Below, piece after piece: positions 42,738 to 51,979 of a stretch of DNA of 57,093 bases; the stretch's first letter is position 1; every line of letters starts with the position of its first letter. Both the position numbers and the translations under genes were made by a program. A model generated the notes under the pieces. It ran no database searches. It was not told where the DNA came from and worked only from the letters and a program-made list of their open reading frames with translations. The stretch is taken from contig JAAFID010000002.1 in NCBI GenBank assembly GCA_013297765.1, positions 1 through 57,093 of the forward strand, given 5' to 3'. This stretch comes from Cytophagales bacterium. Its GTDB lineage: Bacteria; Bacteroidota; Bacteroidia; Cytophagales; Cytophagaceae.

Positions 42738-43694
42738 ATGAAGGTTGTAGACCACATCAAAAACGCAAACGGTAAAACATTATTTTCTTTTGAAATTTTA
42801 CCCCCTTTAAAAGGTCAAGACATCAATTCTATTTACGATGCCATAGACCCACTGATGGAATTTAAACCTCCATTTATAGACGTAACCTACCACCGTGAAG
42901 AATTTGTGTACAAAGCCAAAGACAAAGGCTTGCTTGAGAAACGTACCATTCGCAAACGCCCCGGTACTGTAGGTATTTGTGCTGCTTTGATGAATAGATA
43001 TAAGGTAGATGCCGTGCCACACATCATCTGCGGTGGTTTTAATCAAGAGGAAACCGAAAATGCCCTCATAGACCTTAATTTTTTAGGCATAGACAACGTG
43101 CTGGCTTTGCGTGGCGACCACATCAAATCTGATGGACATTTTATACCACAGCCCGATGGACACGCTTTTGCTACAGATTTAATCAAACAAATACAGCAAC
43201 TGAATCAAGGCAAATATTTGGACAACGATATCGTGAATCCTGTACCTACCAATTTTTGTATAGGTGTAGCCGCATATCCAGAAAAACATTTTGAAGCCCC
43301 AAACCTGAAAACAGATTTAAAATATTTGAAAATGAAACAAGACTTGGGGGCCGAATATGTGGTAACTCAAATGTTTTTTGACAATCAAAAATATTTTGAT
43401 TTTGTAAACAAATGCAAGGAAGAAGGTATTACCATTCCTATCATTCCCGGTTTGAAACCATTTACCACCATAAAGCAAACCACAGTACTGCCTAGCATTT
43501 TTCATATCGACCTGCCCGAGGCACTTTCAGAGGCATTGTACAAATGTAAAAACAACGATCAAGTACGTGAGGTAGGCATAGAATGGGGCGTACAGCAATC
43601 CAAAGAATTGATGAAATTTGGTGTGCCAGTGTTACACTATTATTCCATGGGCAAATCTCAATCGGTAAGGGAAATCGCAAGTCAATTGTTTTAA
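42738..43694 (+). CDS. metF: 5,10-methylenetetrahydrofolate reductase
   Basis: 318 residues. A flavoenzyme that makes 5-methyl-tetrahydrofolate for methionine synthesis. Landmarks are FSFEILPPLKGQ with the catalytic Glu, PHIICGGFNQEETENALIDL, NVLALRGDHIKSDG (flavin site), IGVAAYPEKHFEAPN and YVVTQMFFDNQKYFDF. No SAM or cobalamin riboswitch was recognised in the 218 bases upstream. Confidence 0.96.
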   Translation: MKVVDHIKNANGKTLFSFEILPPLKGQDINSIYDAIDPLMEFKPPFIDVTYHREEFVYKAKDKGLLEKRTIRKRPGTVGICAALMNRYKVDAVPHIICGGFNQEETENALIDLNFLGIDNVLALRGDHIKSDGHFIPQPDGHAFATDLIKQIQQLNQGKYLDNDIVNPVPTNFCIGVAAYPEKHFEAPNLKTDLKYLKMKQDLGAEYVVTQMFFDNQKYFDFVNKCKEEGITIPIIPGLKPFTTIKQTTVLPSIFHIDLPEALSEALYKCKNNDQVREVGIEWGVQQSKELMKFGVPVLHYYSMGKSQSVREIASQLF

Positions 43695-43780
43695 AATAAT
43701 AAGGGTAGATAAATTTGTTGCTGAGGTAAATGGATGCATATCTAAAATTGTTTATCTTTAATTAAACAAACAACTAAGCC

Positions 43781-44158
43781 ATGTCTATTATCAAAATTCC
43801 CATGTTATTTGTAGGTTCAAAAGGTGAGAAATCCCTTTACGGCTTATTTGATAGTGGTGCAAATTTAAGTTGCATCAATCCTGAATATGTAGATGAAATT
43901 GAGGAGAAAGTTGCCCTTGGTCGTGTACGCCAAATTGCCACTGCTGCTGAAGGACATTTTATAGAAGTTAAATATGCTGTCCGATTAGATTTTTATATGA
44001 ATGATGTATTGCTCAGCGACGAGTTTCTAGTAGTGCCTGGCCTCAGTGAGGAAGTCATCATTGGTGCGGCCACAATGCAAAAATGGCGAATCAAATTAGA
44101 TTTTGAACACGACAAAGCTACCGTAGACCCGAAGGTGGCGAAGATGCAGTTGATATAG
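43781..44158 (+). CDS. Retropepsin-like aspartic protease domain protein
   Basis: 125 residues forming one aspartic-protease lobe. Catalytic Asp24 lies in LYGLFDSGANLSCIN (D-S-G-A motif). The C-terminal EEVIIGAATMQKWRIKLDFE matches the usual hydrophobic-Gly flap end of retroviral-type proteases. No signal peptide or membrane helix. It would have to dimerise to be active. Role unknown. Confidence 0.8.
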   Translation: MSIIKIPMLFVGSKGEKSLYGLFDSGANLSCINPEYVDEIEEKVALGRVRQIATAAEGHFIEVKYAVRLDFYMNDVLLSDEFLVVPGLSEEVIIGAATMQKWRIKLDFEHDKATVDPKVAKMQLI

Positions 44159-44181
44159 GCTAAATTAAAAAAAGCCCCACA

Positions 44182-44213
44182 AAAAAAGTCTCGATTCTCA
44201 TCGAGACTTTTTT
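44182..44213. terminator. Bidirectional intrinsic terminator
   Basis: A perfect 14-bp stem (AAAAAAGTCTCGAT / ATCGAGACTTTTTT) with loop TCTC between two convergent genes. Confidence 0.92.
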
Positions 44214-44236
44214 ATTGGTAAAACTACATTTAATTA

Positions 44237-46018
44237 TTAAAACGGATATGTTCCTGCTTCTATCAATTTCGCTGCAATTCTTCTGCGGGCATCACGGGTG
44301 TTGAGTGGGGCAATTTTGGTAAATCGTTTTAAGCCCATTAGCATTACTTTTTGTTCATCGCCAGTAGCAAATGAATTGATGGCGTTTTTACCAGCAACAT
44401 TTACCTTGTCCATCGCATCGTTTAGGTAAACTTTGGCTATATCTACAAACAGGCTACAAGCTGCCTCACCACGTTGTGAAATCAATTTTTCTGCACGCAA
44501 CAATACCGATTCGCTCATGTAAATAAGTATGGCAATGTCGGCAAGGTTCATCAATACTTCTTGTTCGGTAGCCAACTTATCGGCAAATTTTTGAGCTGCA
44601 GCACCAGCACCCATGAGCAATGCCTTTTTCATATTGGCAAGTGCTTTTTTCTCTGCTACAAATAGTTCATCCTCATCTGCTCCAAAATCGGGAATAGCCA
44701 TCAATTCTTTTTGTACTGCCATGGCTGGCCCCATAATGTCAAGCTCCCCTTTCATTGCTTTCTTGAAAAACATATCCATGGTCAGCATGCGGTTTATCTC
44801 GTTGGTTCCCTCAAATATTCTGTTGATTCGAGAATCTCTGTATGCCCTATCCATGGGGTAATCTGCAGAGAAACCATACCCACCCAATATCTGCACACCT
44901 TCATCTACTACATAGTCTAATACTTCTGAGCCAGCTACTTTCAGTATTGCACACTCAATGGCAAAATCTTGCGCGGCTGCCAACAATGCCTCTTCATAAG
45001 ATTTTCCTGCAGCAACATACTCCTCTTCCGCAGCCTGAATATCCGCACCTGCCCGGTACATGGCCGATTCGCAAGTAAATATTTGAATGGCTTGCTCGGC
45101 CAGTTTGTGCTGAATAGCTCCAAAGTTTGCAATAGGTTGCTTGAACTGTATGCGTTCTTTGGCATATTGAATAGAAAGCATGCTGGTACGCTTGCAGCCA
45201 CCAAGTGCCGCTGCTGCTAGCTTTATGCGACCAATGTTTAAAATATTAAAAGCTATCAAATGGCCTTTGCCTATTTGCCCCAGTACGTTTTCAACAGGTA
45301 CTTTGCAATCGTTTAAGAACACTTGGCGGGTAGAAGAACCTTTAATACCCATTTTGTGTTCTTCGTTACCTAGCGTAAGTCCATCGCCTTTCTCCACTAT
45401 AAAACCTGTAAACTTATCGCCATCTACTTGAGCAAAAACGATGAATACATCGGCAAAACCTGCATTGGTAATCCACATTTTTTGACCTGTAATTATGTAA
45501 TGCGTGCCGTCGGTAGATAAGGTTGCTTTGGTTTTGGCTGCCAAGGCATCGGATCCTGACCCAGGTTCTGTAAGGCAATAGCTGGCTTTCAGTTCGCCTG
45601 TGGCTAGTTTGGGTAAATATTTATCTTTCTGAGCATCATTTCCAAAATACAAAATAGGTAAGGTACCAATACCTGTATGGGCTGCAAGGGCAACAGCAAA
45701 TGAATATCCTGCTCCTACTACTTCGGTAATCAGTAAGGAAGTGTTAAAATCTTTCCCAAAACCATTGTATTTTTCTGGAATAGATATCCCTAGCAAACCT
45801 AGTTCGCCCGCCTTGTCTAGCAGGCTTTGCATCAACCCTTCTTCTTGCTTGTCTATTCTATCTAATATGGGGATCACTTCGGTATTCAAAAAATCACGAC
45901 CCATATCGGCCATCATTTTTTGCTCTTCGGTTCTTTCTTCTGGTATTGCTATGTCGGCAGCATCTGTAGCCTTGATTACAAATTCGCCACCTTTGATTTT
46001 TTTTATGAGTGTTGCCAT
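44237..46018 (-). CDS. Acyl-CoA dehydrogenase with C-terminal extension
   Basis: 593 residues, longer than the 380-residue short-chain enzymes and like the VLCAD/ACAD9 group. The FAD/substrate region has CLTEPGSGSDALAAKTKATL, MWITNAGFADVFIVFA; the later GGYGFSADYPMDRAYRDSRI and IFEGTNEINRM holds the catalytic Glu. Residues 410-593 form an extra helical domain. It oxidises fatty acyl-CoA in beta-oxidation, passing electrons to ETF; chain length inferred. No other beta-oxidation gene is adjacent. Confidence 0.93.
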   Translation of the reverse strand: MATLIKKIKGGEFVIKATDAADIAIPEERTEEQKMMADMGRDFLNTEVIPILDRIDKQEEGLMQSLLDKAGELGLLGISIPEKYNGFGKDFNTSLLITEVVGAGYSFAVALAAHTGIGTLPILYFGNDAQKDKYLPKLATGELKASYCLTEPGSGSDALAAKTKATLSTDGTHYIITGQKMWITNAGFADVFIVFAQVDGDKFTGFIVEKGDGLTLGNEEHKMGIKGSSTRQVFLNDCKVPVENVLGQIGKGHLIAFNILNIGRIKLAAAALGGCKRTSMLSIQYAKERIQFKQPIANFGAIQHKLAEQAIQIFTCESAMYRAGADIQAAEEEYVAAGKSYEEALLAAAQDFAIECAILKVAGSEVLDYVVDEGVQILGGYGFSADYPMDRAYRDSRINRIFEGTNEINRMLTMDMFFKKAMKGELDIMGPAMAVQKELMAIPDFGADEDELFVAEKKALANMKKALLMGAGAAAQKFADKLATEQEVLMNLADIAILIYMSESVLLRAEKLISQRGEAACSLFVDIAKVYLNDAMDKVNVAGKNAINSFATGDEQKVMLMGLKRFTKIAPLNTRDARRRIAAKLIEAGTYPF

Positions 46019-46487
46019 GGTTTTAAATATTTAGTATTAAAAATAAAGGGTTTATTGGGCAATTAAATTAATATTCGACAAATGGGGTAAGTGCATATAA
46101 TTCAAAACTGATATGCAGGCTAAATGTTGCACAAAATTTACGCTATTTTTTGGCTACCATCGCTTGCAAGTCTTTGAACGGAGCGCATACAAATTCAGTT
46201 TCCATATAATGATGACAATATATAATACTATCTATAAAAAAATGGAGCAATCGTTTTTTAGGAATAAATATATTTAATAAACAACTGAAAGTTTGAGTAT
46301 TTCAATTGCTATCTGTTTTTGTACTTTGCAGCCCATGAAACTTCTTTTGTAAATTGGCGTCAAATAAGATGGAAAAATATCTTGCCCTCGAATAATTTTA
46401 TAGTTTTTAGTATGGAGAATTTGCGATGAAACGTTTTTAATGGTAACTTATTTTAATTATAAATTAACTTAAAAAAATCAATTTCAC
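46019..46487. other. 469-bp divergent non-coding region
   Basis: Divergent spacer between the acyl-CoA dehydrogenase and the glycosidase-like gene. It should hold both promoters. TACTTTGC near 46322 is a near match to the -7 element on the plus strand. Only tiny ORFs (ATG at 46336 and 46369) are present. No hairpin or RNA gene recognised. Confidence 0.45.
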
Positions 46488-48749
46488 ATGAATATTTGCA
46501 ATAGAATTGCGAAAATAGCATTGATATTATCTATGCCACTCGCTAGTAGTGCACAACTTAGCACCATATCTTTTAATAATCAGGTGTTGGGTGAAAACAA
46601 AGGAATGGGCATGAATATAGAGTTTATGCAAACTCCCAGTTGGCAAACATCTCCTCTTATGCTAAATAAGATGCCTTTTGGTGTATTTGAACATGACTTC
46701 AATAACGTTGCGGCATATCCCGAAGCCGACCAATGGAAGTATAGCAATGGAACTGCCACCGCAGATAAAACAGCTCCATTTCAAGGAAAGCAATGCCTTA
46801 AATTCGTTTCTAATGGTAATAATGGCCTATTATCTAACCAATCTCAATTTTTTTTCGAAAGTAATACCCTTCACAAGTTTAGTATTGCCTTAAAAGCTGA
46901 AGCCAATTTTAATGGCACAGTGAATATAAGTCTAGGCAATCAGTATTTTGGCAATCAAAATAACCTTACAAGTGCAAACATAACCCCTACCAAAGACTGG
47001 AAAGTATATACTTTTGACCTTGGCAATATTAAAGTGGGTGATTTTATTGATAGAAAAAATATTAACATAAAAGGCTCAGGAACAGTGTATATTGATGATG
47101 TCAAATTATACACTGCAGCTGACGATAGAGGTGACAAATTTGCTAAAAGTGTTGTAGATAAGTTAAAAGAATTTCAACCAGGTCTAATGAGATGGGGAGC
47201 CATTCCAGCAAATTTCTACAATTTTAAAGAAAGTACAGGTATAGGTGTACCCAATAGATTTACCTATGGTGATTGGGTAAAAATTAGCAATGAACTAAAT
47301 AGCGTACCTGATATCTGTGTAGGTGTAGATTACAAGACCGATTACGTAGATGAAACGAGTAATACGTTCAAGTTATTTGCAGAATATCTAACAGGCGACG
47401 CTACTACTGATGGTGGCAAAATAAGAATTTCAGAAGGTTATACTGCACCTTTAGTGCAAAATTCCAAGGAATTTATTATAGAAATGGGCAATGAAGTATG
47501 GGGTGGGGCTGCACATGGAGCATCTTTCTATAGTTTAGATGGTCAGGTAAGCATGGATGAATACATGAAATTTACAGAGGCAGGTATTACTTCTATGAAT
47601 AATGTACCCTCATATACAGCCAATAAAAACAAAATTTCAGTAGTATATAGTGGTTGGAGTGTAAGTGTTGGCGACTCTTGGAATTTGTCGCTTATCAATA
47701 GACGATTTAAAAGATTAGGAGACCAAATAGCGTTGAGCGGTTATTTGGGTGGAAACCTAGCCCTAGAAAATGGCATTCCCCTGACCGATCCTACGAGCAT
47801 AGACGCCCAAAGAGATTATTATAAGAAAACAATCGCAAGCATTCCTGTAACTACAGCAAGGGCTATACAGCTAAAGGATGCTGCCGCTAAATCTCAAGGT
47901 AAAAATATGCCTTTCTTCTTTTATGAAGGCACGATGACCAATGAAAAGTATTATGCCAAACTGGGTCAAGCAGTAGTCTATATGGATTATATTATGGAAA
48001 TGATGAGAATAGGCAATCTGTCATGGCCTGTGGCATTTAACTTTACTGGCGGTCAATATGCTTTGGTATATAATGATAACGGAGTATGGAAAAATAAGCC
48101 CATGTTTACATTGGGAAAAACATTTAACAAACTTACCAAAGGCAAAATTTTATCTTCCTCTATTGCTGGCCCCTTGGACTCGGCAGTTACTGGGGGTACA
48201 AAATACCCAAAATTAGGACACCTACTGACCTCGCCAGATGGAAAAAACTTTTCGTTAATGCTTACCAATAGGGATTTCAACAATGCTCAAAGTGTTAAAG
48301 TAGAACTTCCTGCCAATGCCACCTTTTCCAATAATGCCACTATCACAACTATTTCTGCAACCAATTGGAACGTAGATAAAGAGTCTGATTTGAGTATTGT
48401 AACCAATAGTATCAGTGATTTTAGCAAGAATAAAAGTATAGAAGTGCCGAAATTTGGCACTGTAGTGATTAACTTTACAGGCGACTTAAATTTGATAACT
48501 AGTACAGAAAATATCGGTCAGCATACCGATAAACTCTCTGTAAACATATATCCAAATCCAACTAATAAAATCATTACCATAGAGGGGGTATCCAATCCTT
48601 CTACTAAAGTTTATAATTCTTTAGGAATGGAAATAATGGTTTCTAATTCAAACGTTATTGATTTCTCTGGTATGAGTAGGGGTATCTATAATCTAATCAT
48701 CCATAGTGGTGAAAGTATTACAAAAGAAAAAGTAATAGTGGTAGATTAG
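46488..48749 (+). CDS. Secreted clan GH-A-like glycosidase with T9SS sorting domain
   Basis: 753 residues. Signal peptide to about residue 22 (SSAQL). Residues 75-210 look like a CBM4/9-type beta-sandwich (FVSNGNNGLLSNQSQFFFES; GTVYIDDVKLY). Residues 212-560 resemble a TIM barrel: EFQPGLMRWGAIPANFYNF, candidate acid/base Glu336 in IIEMGNEVWGG (Asn-Glu pair of clan GH-A), and candidate nucleophile Glu480 in MPFFFYEGTMT. A C-terminal beta domain follows, then a T9SS domain (IYPNPTNKIITIEG). The plan recalls alpha-L-arabinofuranosidases (GH51) but motif fit is loose, so family and substrate are uncertain. Confidence 0.75.
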   Translation: MNICNRIAKIALILSMPLASSAQLSTISFNNQVLGENKGMGMNIEFMQTPSWQTSPLMLNKMPFGVFEHDFNNVAAYPEADQWKYSNGTATADKTAPFQGKQCLKFVSNGNNGLLSNQSQFFFESNTLHKFSIALKAEANFNGTVNISLGNQYFGNQNNLTSANITPTKDWKVYTFDLGNIKVGDFIDRKNINIKGSGTVYIDDVKLYTAADDRGDKFAKSVVDKLKEFQPGLMRWGAIPANFYNFKESTGIGVPNRFTYGDWVKISNELNSVPDICVGVDYKTDYVDETSNTFKLFAEYLTGDATTDGGKIRISEGYTAPLVQNSKEFIIEMGNEVWGGAAHGASFYSLDGQVSMDEYMKFTEAGITSMNNVPSYTANKNKISVVYSGWSVSVGDSWNLSLINRRFKRLGDQIALSGYLGGNLALENGIPLTDPTSIDAQRDYYKKTIASIPVTTARAIQLKDAAAKSQGKNMPFFFYEGTMTNEKYYAKLGQAVVYMDYIMEMMRIGNLSWPVAFNFTGGQYALVYNDNGVWKNKPMFTLGKTFNKLTKGKILSSSIAGPLDSAVTGGTKYPKLGHLLTSPDGKNFSLMLTNRDFNNAQSVKVELPANATFSNNATITTISATNWNVDKESDLSIVTNSISDFSKNKSIEVPKFGTVVINFTGDLNLITSTENIGQHTDKLSVNIYPNPTNKIITIEGVSNPSTKVYNSLGMEIMVSNSNVIDFSGMSRGIYNLIIHSGESITKEKVIVVD

Positions 48750-48755
48750 TAAAGG

Positions 48756-48812
48756 TTTATAAAAGCTCCTGAATAAATCTAATTCAGGAGCTTTTATAAA
48801 AATTTTATTTTT
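48756..48812 (+). terminator. Strong intrinsic terminator
   Basis: A perfect 19-bp inverted repeat (48756-48774 with 48782-48800, containing AGCTCCTGAAT) with a seven-base loop, followed by AATTTTATTTTT. It ends the glycosidase-like gene. Confidence 0.92.
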
Positions 48813-48851
48813 AGTGTTCTTCAATAACTTTTTAGAAAGAATATCTTTTGT

Positions 48852-50942
48852 TCAATGGACTTTTCTAAACGTAAATTTCTCTTCATTATTAGATAAGGGA
48901 ATAAGTGGAATGTTATCCCAAGAGTATTGTGTATCTCCAATTATCTTAAATAGAAGCTTCGATATACTACTTTGAGGCCAAGCGTGAAATTCACGAAATG
49001 AAAATGATATATGAGCAGCATTAGTGTCTATAGGAATAATTATTTCATTACCACTATTACCAACATTAGCTTCTCTAATACTAGTAAATCCTTCTGATAT
49101 AAAAATTTTAACATCTCCACCTATGTGCTTATGCTCACCTATTTTTTGTATGTATAAATTTCCATTTTGACACTTGGTTTTAAATAGATAATAGTCTGGC
49201 CACACTTTATTTCGATAAAAAAGAATGGCATATCCAATAGTATCTTGCAAATTTTGTTTGTAATTTATTGGATACTGAGACAAATTCATCCTATCCGTAA
49301 ACAGGTCTGCAGAATTTTCTGAATGTAATTTTGGTGGAATAATATCTCCAAAATTTTCTTTGAATAATTTATTATATATATGATACGATTCTGCATAGTT
49401 CATTGTACTTGGATGGTGAGGCTGCCAAGGTATAGTATAAGGTCCCGAAGTTAAATAACTGGCAATTTTCAGTTTATTATTATTTACAAAGGAGATGTTA
49501 ATCAAAAATGTAATGAATACCATTAAAAATATCCCTGTATTGCGTAATAGTTGATTTCTTATAAATACAAATCCTAACAAAGCTGGATAAAAGTAGAAAG
49601 TTGCAGGTAACAAAGTTCTCACATCTTTATTCCAAGTAATTGTGCCAATAATATATGCAAATAAAATACTGGCATAACCCAAATAATTCATCAATTTTCT
49701 TTTTCCAAAATATTTGATACTAAAGAAAAAGCCAATCAAAATTACACTTAAAACAATTGGAGAAAAATAGTATAAGAATTTTGCAGGATACCAAAGAATT
49801 GAAGCTATACTCATAGGCATAGGATCGCCTTCATTTTGGCCAGCTAGTGTAGTTACATCTGGTAGCTGATAACTATAATGATCGTTGTTTAATAAATACC
49901 AAAATCCACCACCTAATATCATACCTATTATATGTAATAAAACACTAGTAAATAGATTTTTAAATTCAAATCTGTTTCGAAAACATTTTATCAATAATCT
50001 AATGATACTAAAGAAAAGGGGAACTATTGCTAATAATAGAAAGTTAGACTTGGTCAATAACCCTAGCCCAAAGATCAATCCTACGTAAAATGATTGATTC
50101 GTATTCTTTAAATATCCAGATTTTGCCAATCTATAATTATAAAAGCAAACCATGCATAAGGCAGGAAAATCTAGCATCAATTGTTTCGTAAGGCTAGTGG
50201 CAACTACACTTCCAAAAATCACAAAGGTAAATACAGAGGCATAGGTGTATTTTATCTTCGCATAATTTTTAAAAAATTTAAAAGCAGAAACATATCCTAT
50301 TGGAAGCCAAAATAATGGAAGACTAATCGTTGCGGCTGTATAACTTTTGCCAAAAATCAATAAAAAAGGAAAGGAAACGATATAAACCAATGGCTGATAG
50401 AAATCATAATAAGTAATGGATTGAAGTAATTTATAAGCATCTTGACTTGTTATTAAATCATATATTTGAAATACATTGACACAATGTCTTGCTTGATCAG
50501 ATTTTATATCACCATTAAAATCAAAAAGTATGTAGTAAGAATTTAATAAAATCAACAAAAGCATGGGGGCATAAAAAATCAATCTTTCCTGTTTTTTCTC
50601 ATCGCCATCTGACCACAATAAAAGTGTAGGAATGGATATCAAAAACAGTGATCTAATAAAAGAATAATGAAAAATCGAAAATGGATTTGTAAGATGAAAA
50701 GGGAAAATAGATATTATCAAACTAATAAAGAAGAGACTATAAATTACAGCATTTCTCTTTTTGCTTTTGTCTGATGTATGCATCTCATTCCATAACTGAA
50801 TAAAAAAAGTTATAGTTACAAATATACTTACCACTAGTAAGCTAGGTTCTACATTACCAGATTGTAGAGAGCCCCAAATAATTAGTAACCCAGCAAATAA
50901 AAATCTTATAAGCTGGTTAGTTGAGGAAGTTGTGAAATTCAT
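48852..50942 (-). CDS. Membrane glycosyltransferase, GT-C fold (GT39-like)
   Basis: 696 residues with about 12 or more membrane helices in residues 10-500, then a roughly 190-residue soluble C-terminal domain. A likely catalytic loop lies near residue 145 (FDFNGDIKSDQARHCVNVFQ), with acidic residues after an early helix as in ArnT/PMT-type enzymes, and later YYDFYQPLVYIVSFPFLL. Such enzymes transfer a sugar from a polyprenyl-phosphate donor to lipid or glycan outside the inner membrane. Starts three bases after the GT2 gene that could make the donor. Confidence 0.8.
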   Translation of the reverse strand: MNFTTSSTNQLIRFLFAGLLIIWGSLQSGNVEPSLLVVSIFVTITFFIQLWNEMHTSDKSKKRNAVIYSLFFISLIISIFPFHLTNPFSIFHYSFIRSLFLISIPTLLLWSDGDEKKQERLIFYAPMLLLILLNSYYILFDFNGDIKSDQARHCVNVFQIYDLITSQDAYKLLQSITYYDFYQPLVYIVSFPFLLIFGKSYTAATISLPLFWLPIGYVSAFKFFKNYAKIKYTYASVFTFVIFGSVVATSLTKQLMLDFPALCMVCFYNYRLAKSGYLKNTNQSFYVGLIFGLGLLTKSNFLLLAIVPLFFSIIRLLIKCFRNRFEFKNLFTSVLLHIIGMILGGGFWYLLNNDHYSYQLPDVTTLAGQNEGDPMPMSIASILWYPAKFLYYFSPIVLSVILIGFFFSIKYFGKRKLMNYLGYASILFAYIIGTITWNKDVRTLLPATFYFYPALLGFVFIRNQLLRNTGIFLMVFITFLINISFVNNNKLKIASYLTSGPYTIPWQPHHPSTMNYAESYHIYNKLFKENFGDIIPPKLHSENSADLFTDRMNLSQYPINYKQNLQDTIGYAILFYRNKVWPDYYLFKTKCQNGNLYIQKIGEHKHIGGDVKIFISEGFTSIREANVGNSGNEIIIPIDTNAAHISFSFREFHAWPQSSISKLLFKIIGDTQYSWDNIPLIPLSNNEEKFTFRKVH

Positions 50943-50945
50943 TTT

Positions 50946-51878
50946 TTATTTAGCTGATTTGATATTAGAGTTTGAAATAATATACAGTGGTCTGTTTCTT
51001 ACATTAGCCATTATTCTGCTAATATATTCCCCTATGATACCTAATGAAAGCAATTGAATTCCACCTAAAAATAATACCGAAATAATTAAAGAGGCCCAAC
51101 CAGGAACGTAGTCTCTGGAAATTAACCTAGAGTAGAAGGCATACAAAAGCATGCAAAATGCTGCAAAGGAAACAACAAAACCAAGCATGGTAGCTAACTT
51201 TAGAGGAGATTCAGAAAATGAAGTGATACCATCGAGTGCAAATTTTATCATTTTACGGTACGTATATCCTGTTGTACCAAAAGCTCTTTCTTGACGGTCG
51301 TATTCTATAAAAGTTTGTCGAAATCCTATCCAAGAGATTTGACCTCTTAAAAACTTATTGGGTTCTGGCATCTTGCGCAGCTCTTCCACCACTTTATGGT
51401 CTATTATCCTAAAATCGCCAGTATCTAATGGAATATCTACACTTGTAATATTTCTAAGGGTCTTGTAAAACAACTTGGCAGTAACAAGTTTAAGAAAACT
51501 TTCGCCTTTACGAGATTTTCGTTTGGCATATACAACCTCGTATCCTTCTTTGTATTTTTGATAAAGTTCAGCAATTAATTCAGGTGGATCTTGCAAATCG
51601 GCATCTATAATTACCACTGCTTCACCTAGTGTATTGTTTAATCCTGCACTTACCGCTATTTGATGGCCAAAATTTCTACTAAAATCAATGTATTTTATCC
51701 TATTATCAGTAATGGACAGTTCCATAATTTTTTGTAGGGAACTATCTTTGCTTCCATCATTTACAAAAATAATTTCAAAAGATAATTGACATGCCTGAAT
51801 AGTAGCTACAACCCGTTTATAAAGCAATTCAATGTTGCCCTCTTCATTGAATATAGGAATGATAATTGAAATATCCAT
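50946..51878 (-). CDS. GT2 polyprenyl-phosphate sugar synthase-like
   Basis: 310 residues. A GT-A domain of dolichol-phosphate mannose synthase/ArnC/GtrB type: ISIIIPIFNEEGNIELLYKR, FVNDGSKDSS, VIIDADLQDPPELI (the DxD-like site), then two C-terminal membrane helices (LATMLGFVVSFAAFCMLLYA; LIISVLFLGGIQLLSLGIIG). It charges undecaprenyl phosphate with a sugar at the cytosolic face. The adjacent GT-C enzyme is the natural user. Confidence 0.92.
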   Translation of the reverse strand: MDISIIIPIFNEEGNIELLYKRVVATIQACQLSFEIIFVNDGSKDSSLQKIMELSITDNRIKYIDFSRNFGHQIAVSAGLNNTLGEAVVIIDADLQDPPELIAELYQKYKEGYEVVYAKRKSRKGESFLKLVTAKLFYKTLRNITSVDIPLDTGDFRIIDHKVVEELRKMPEPNKFLRGQISWIGFRQTFIEYDRQERAFGTTGYTYRKMIKFALDGITSFSESPLKLATMLGFVVSFAAFCMLLYAFYSRLISRDYVPGWASLIISVLFLGGIQLLSLGIIGEYISRIMANVRNRPLYIISNSNIKSAK

Positions 51879-51969
51879 TTGGAACTATTAGCAAAGTTTA
51901 GTGAAAGGATACAATATTAAATAAAAATCATGATATTTGACATAAAAATAAATACAACATAAGGCTAAA

Positions 51970-51977
51970 TAATTTTG
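51970..51977 (+). promoter_or_regulatory. Possible -7 element before the flippase gene
   Basis: TAATTTTG fits TAnnTTTG exactly, but it lies only two bases before the TTG start of the flippase and no -33 element is well placed. If real, the flippase start must lie further downstream; otherwise it is chance in AT-rich DNA. Confidence 0.3.
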
Positions 51978-51979
51978 CA

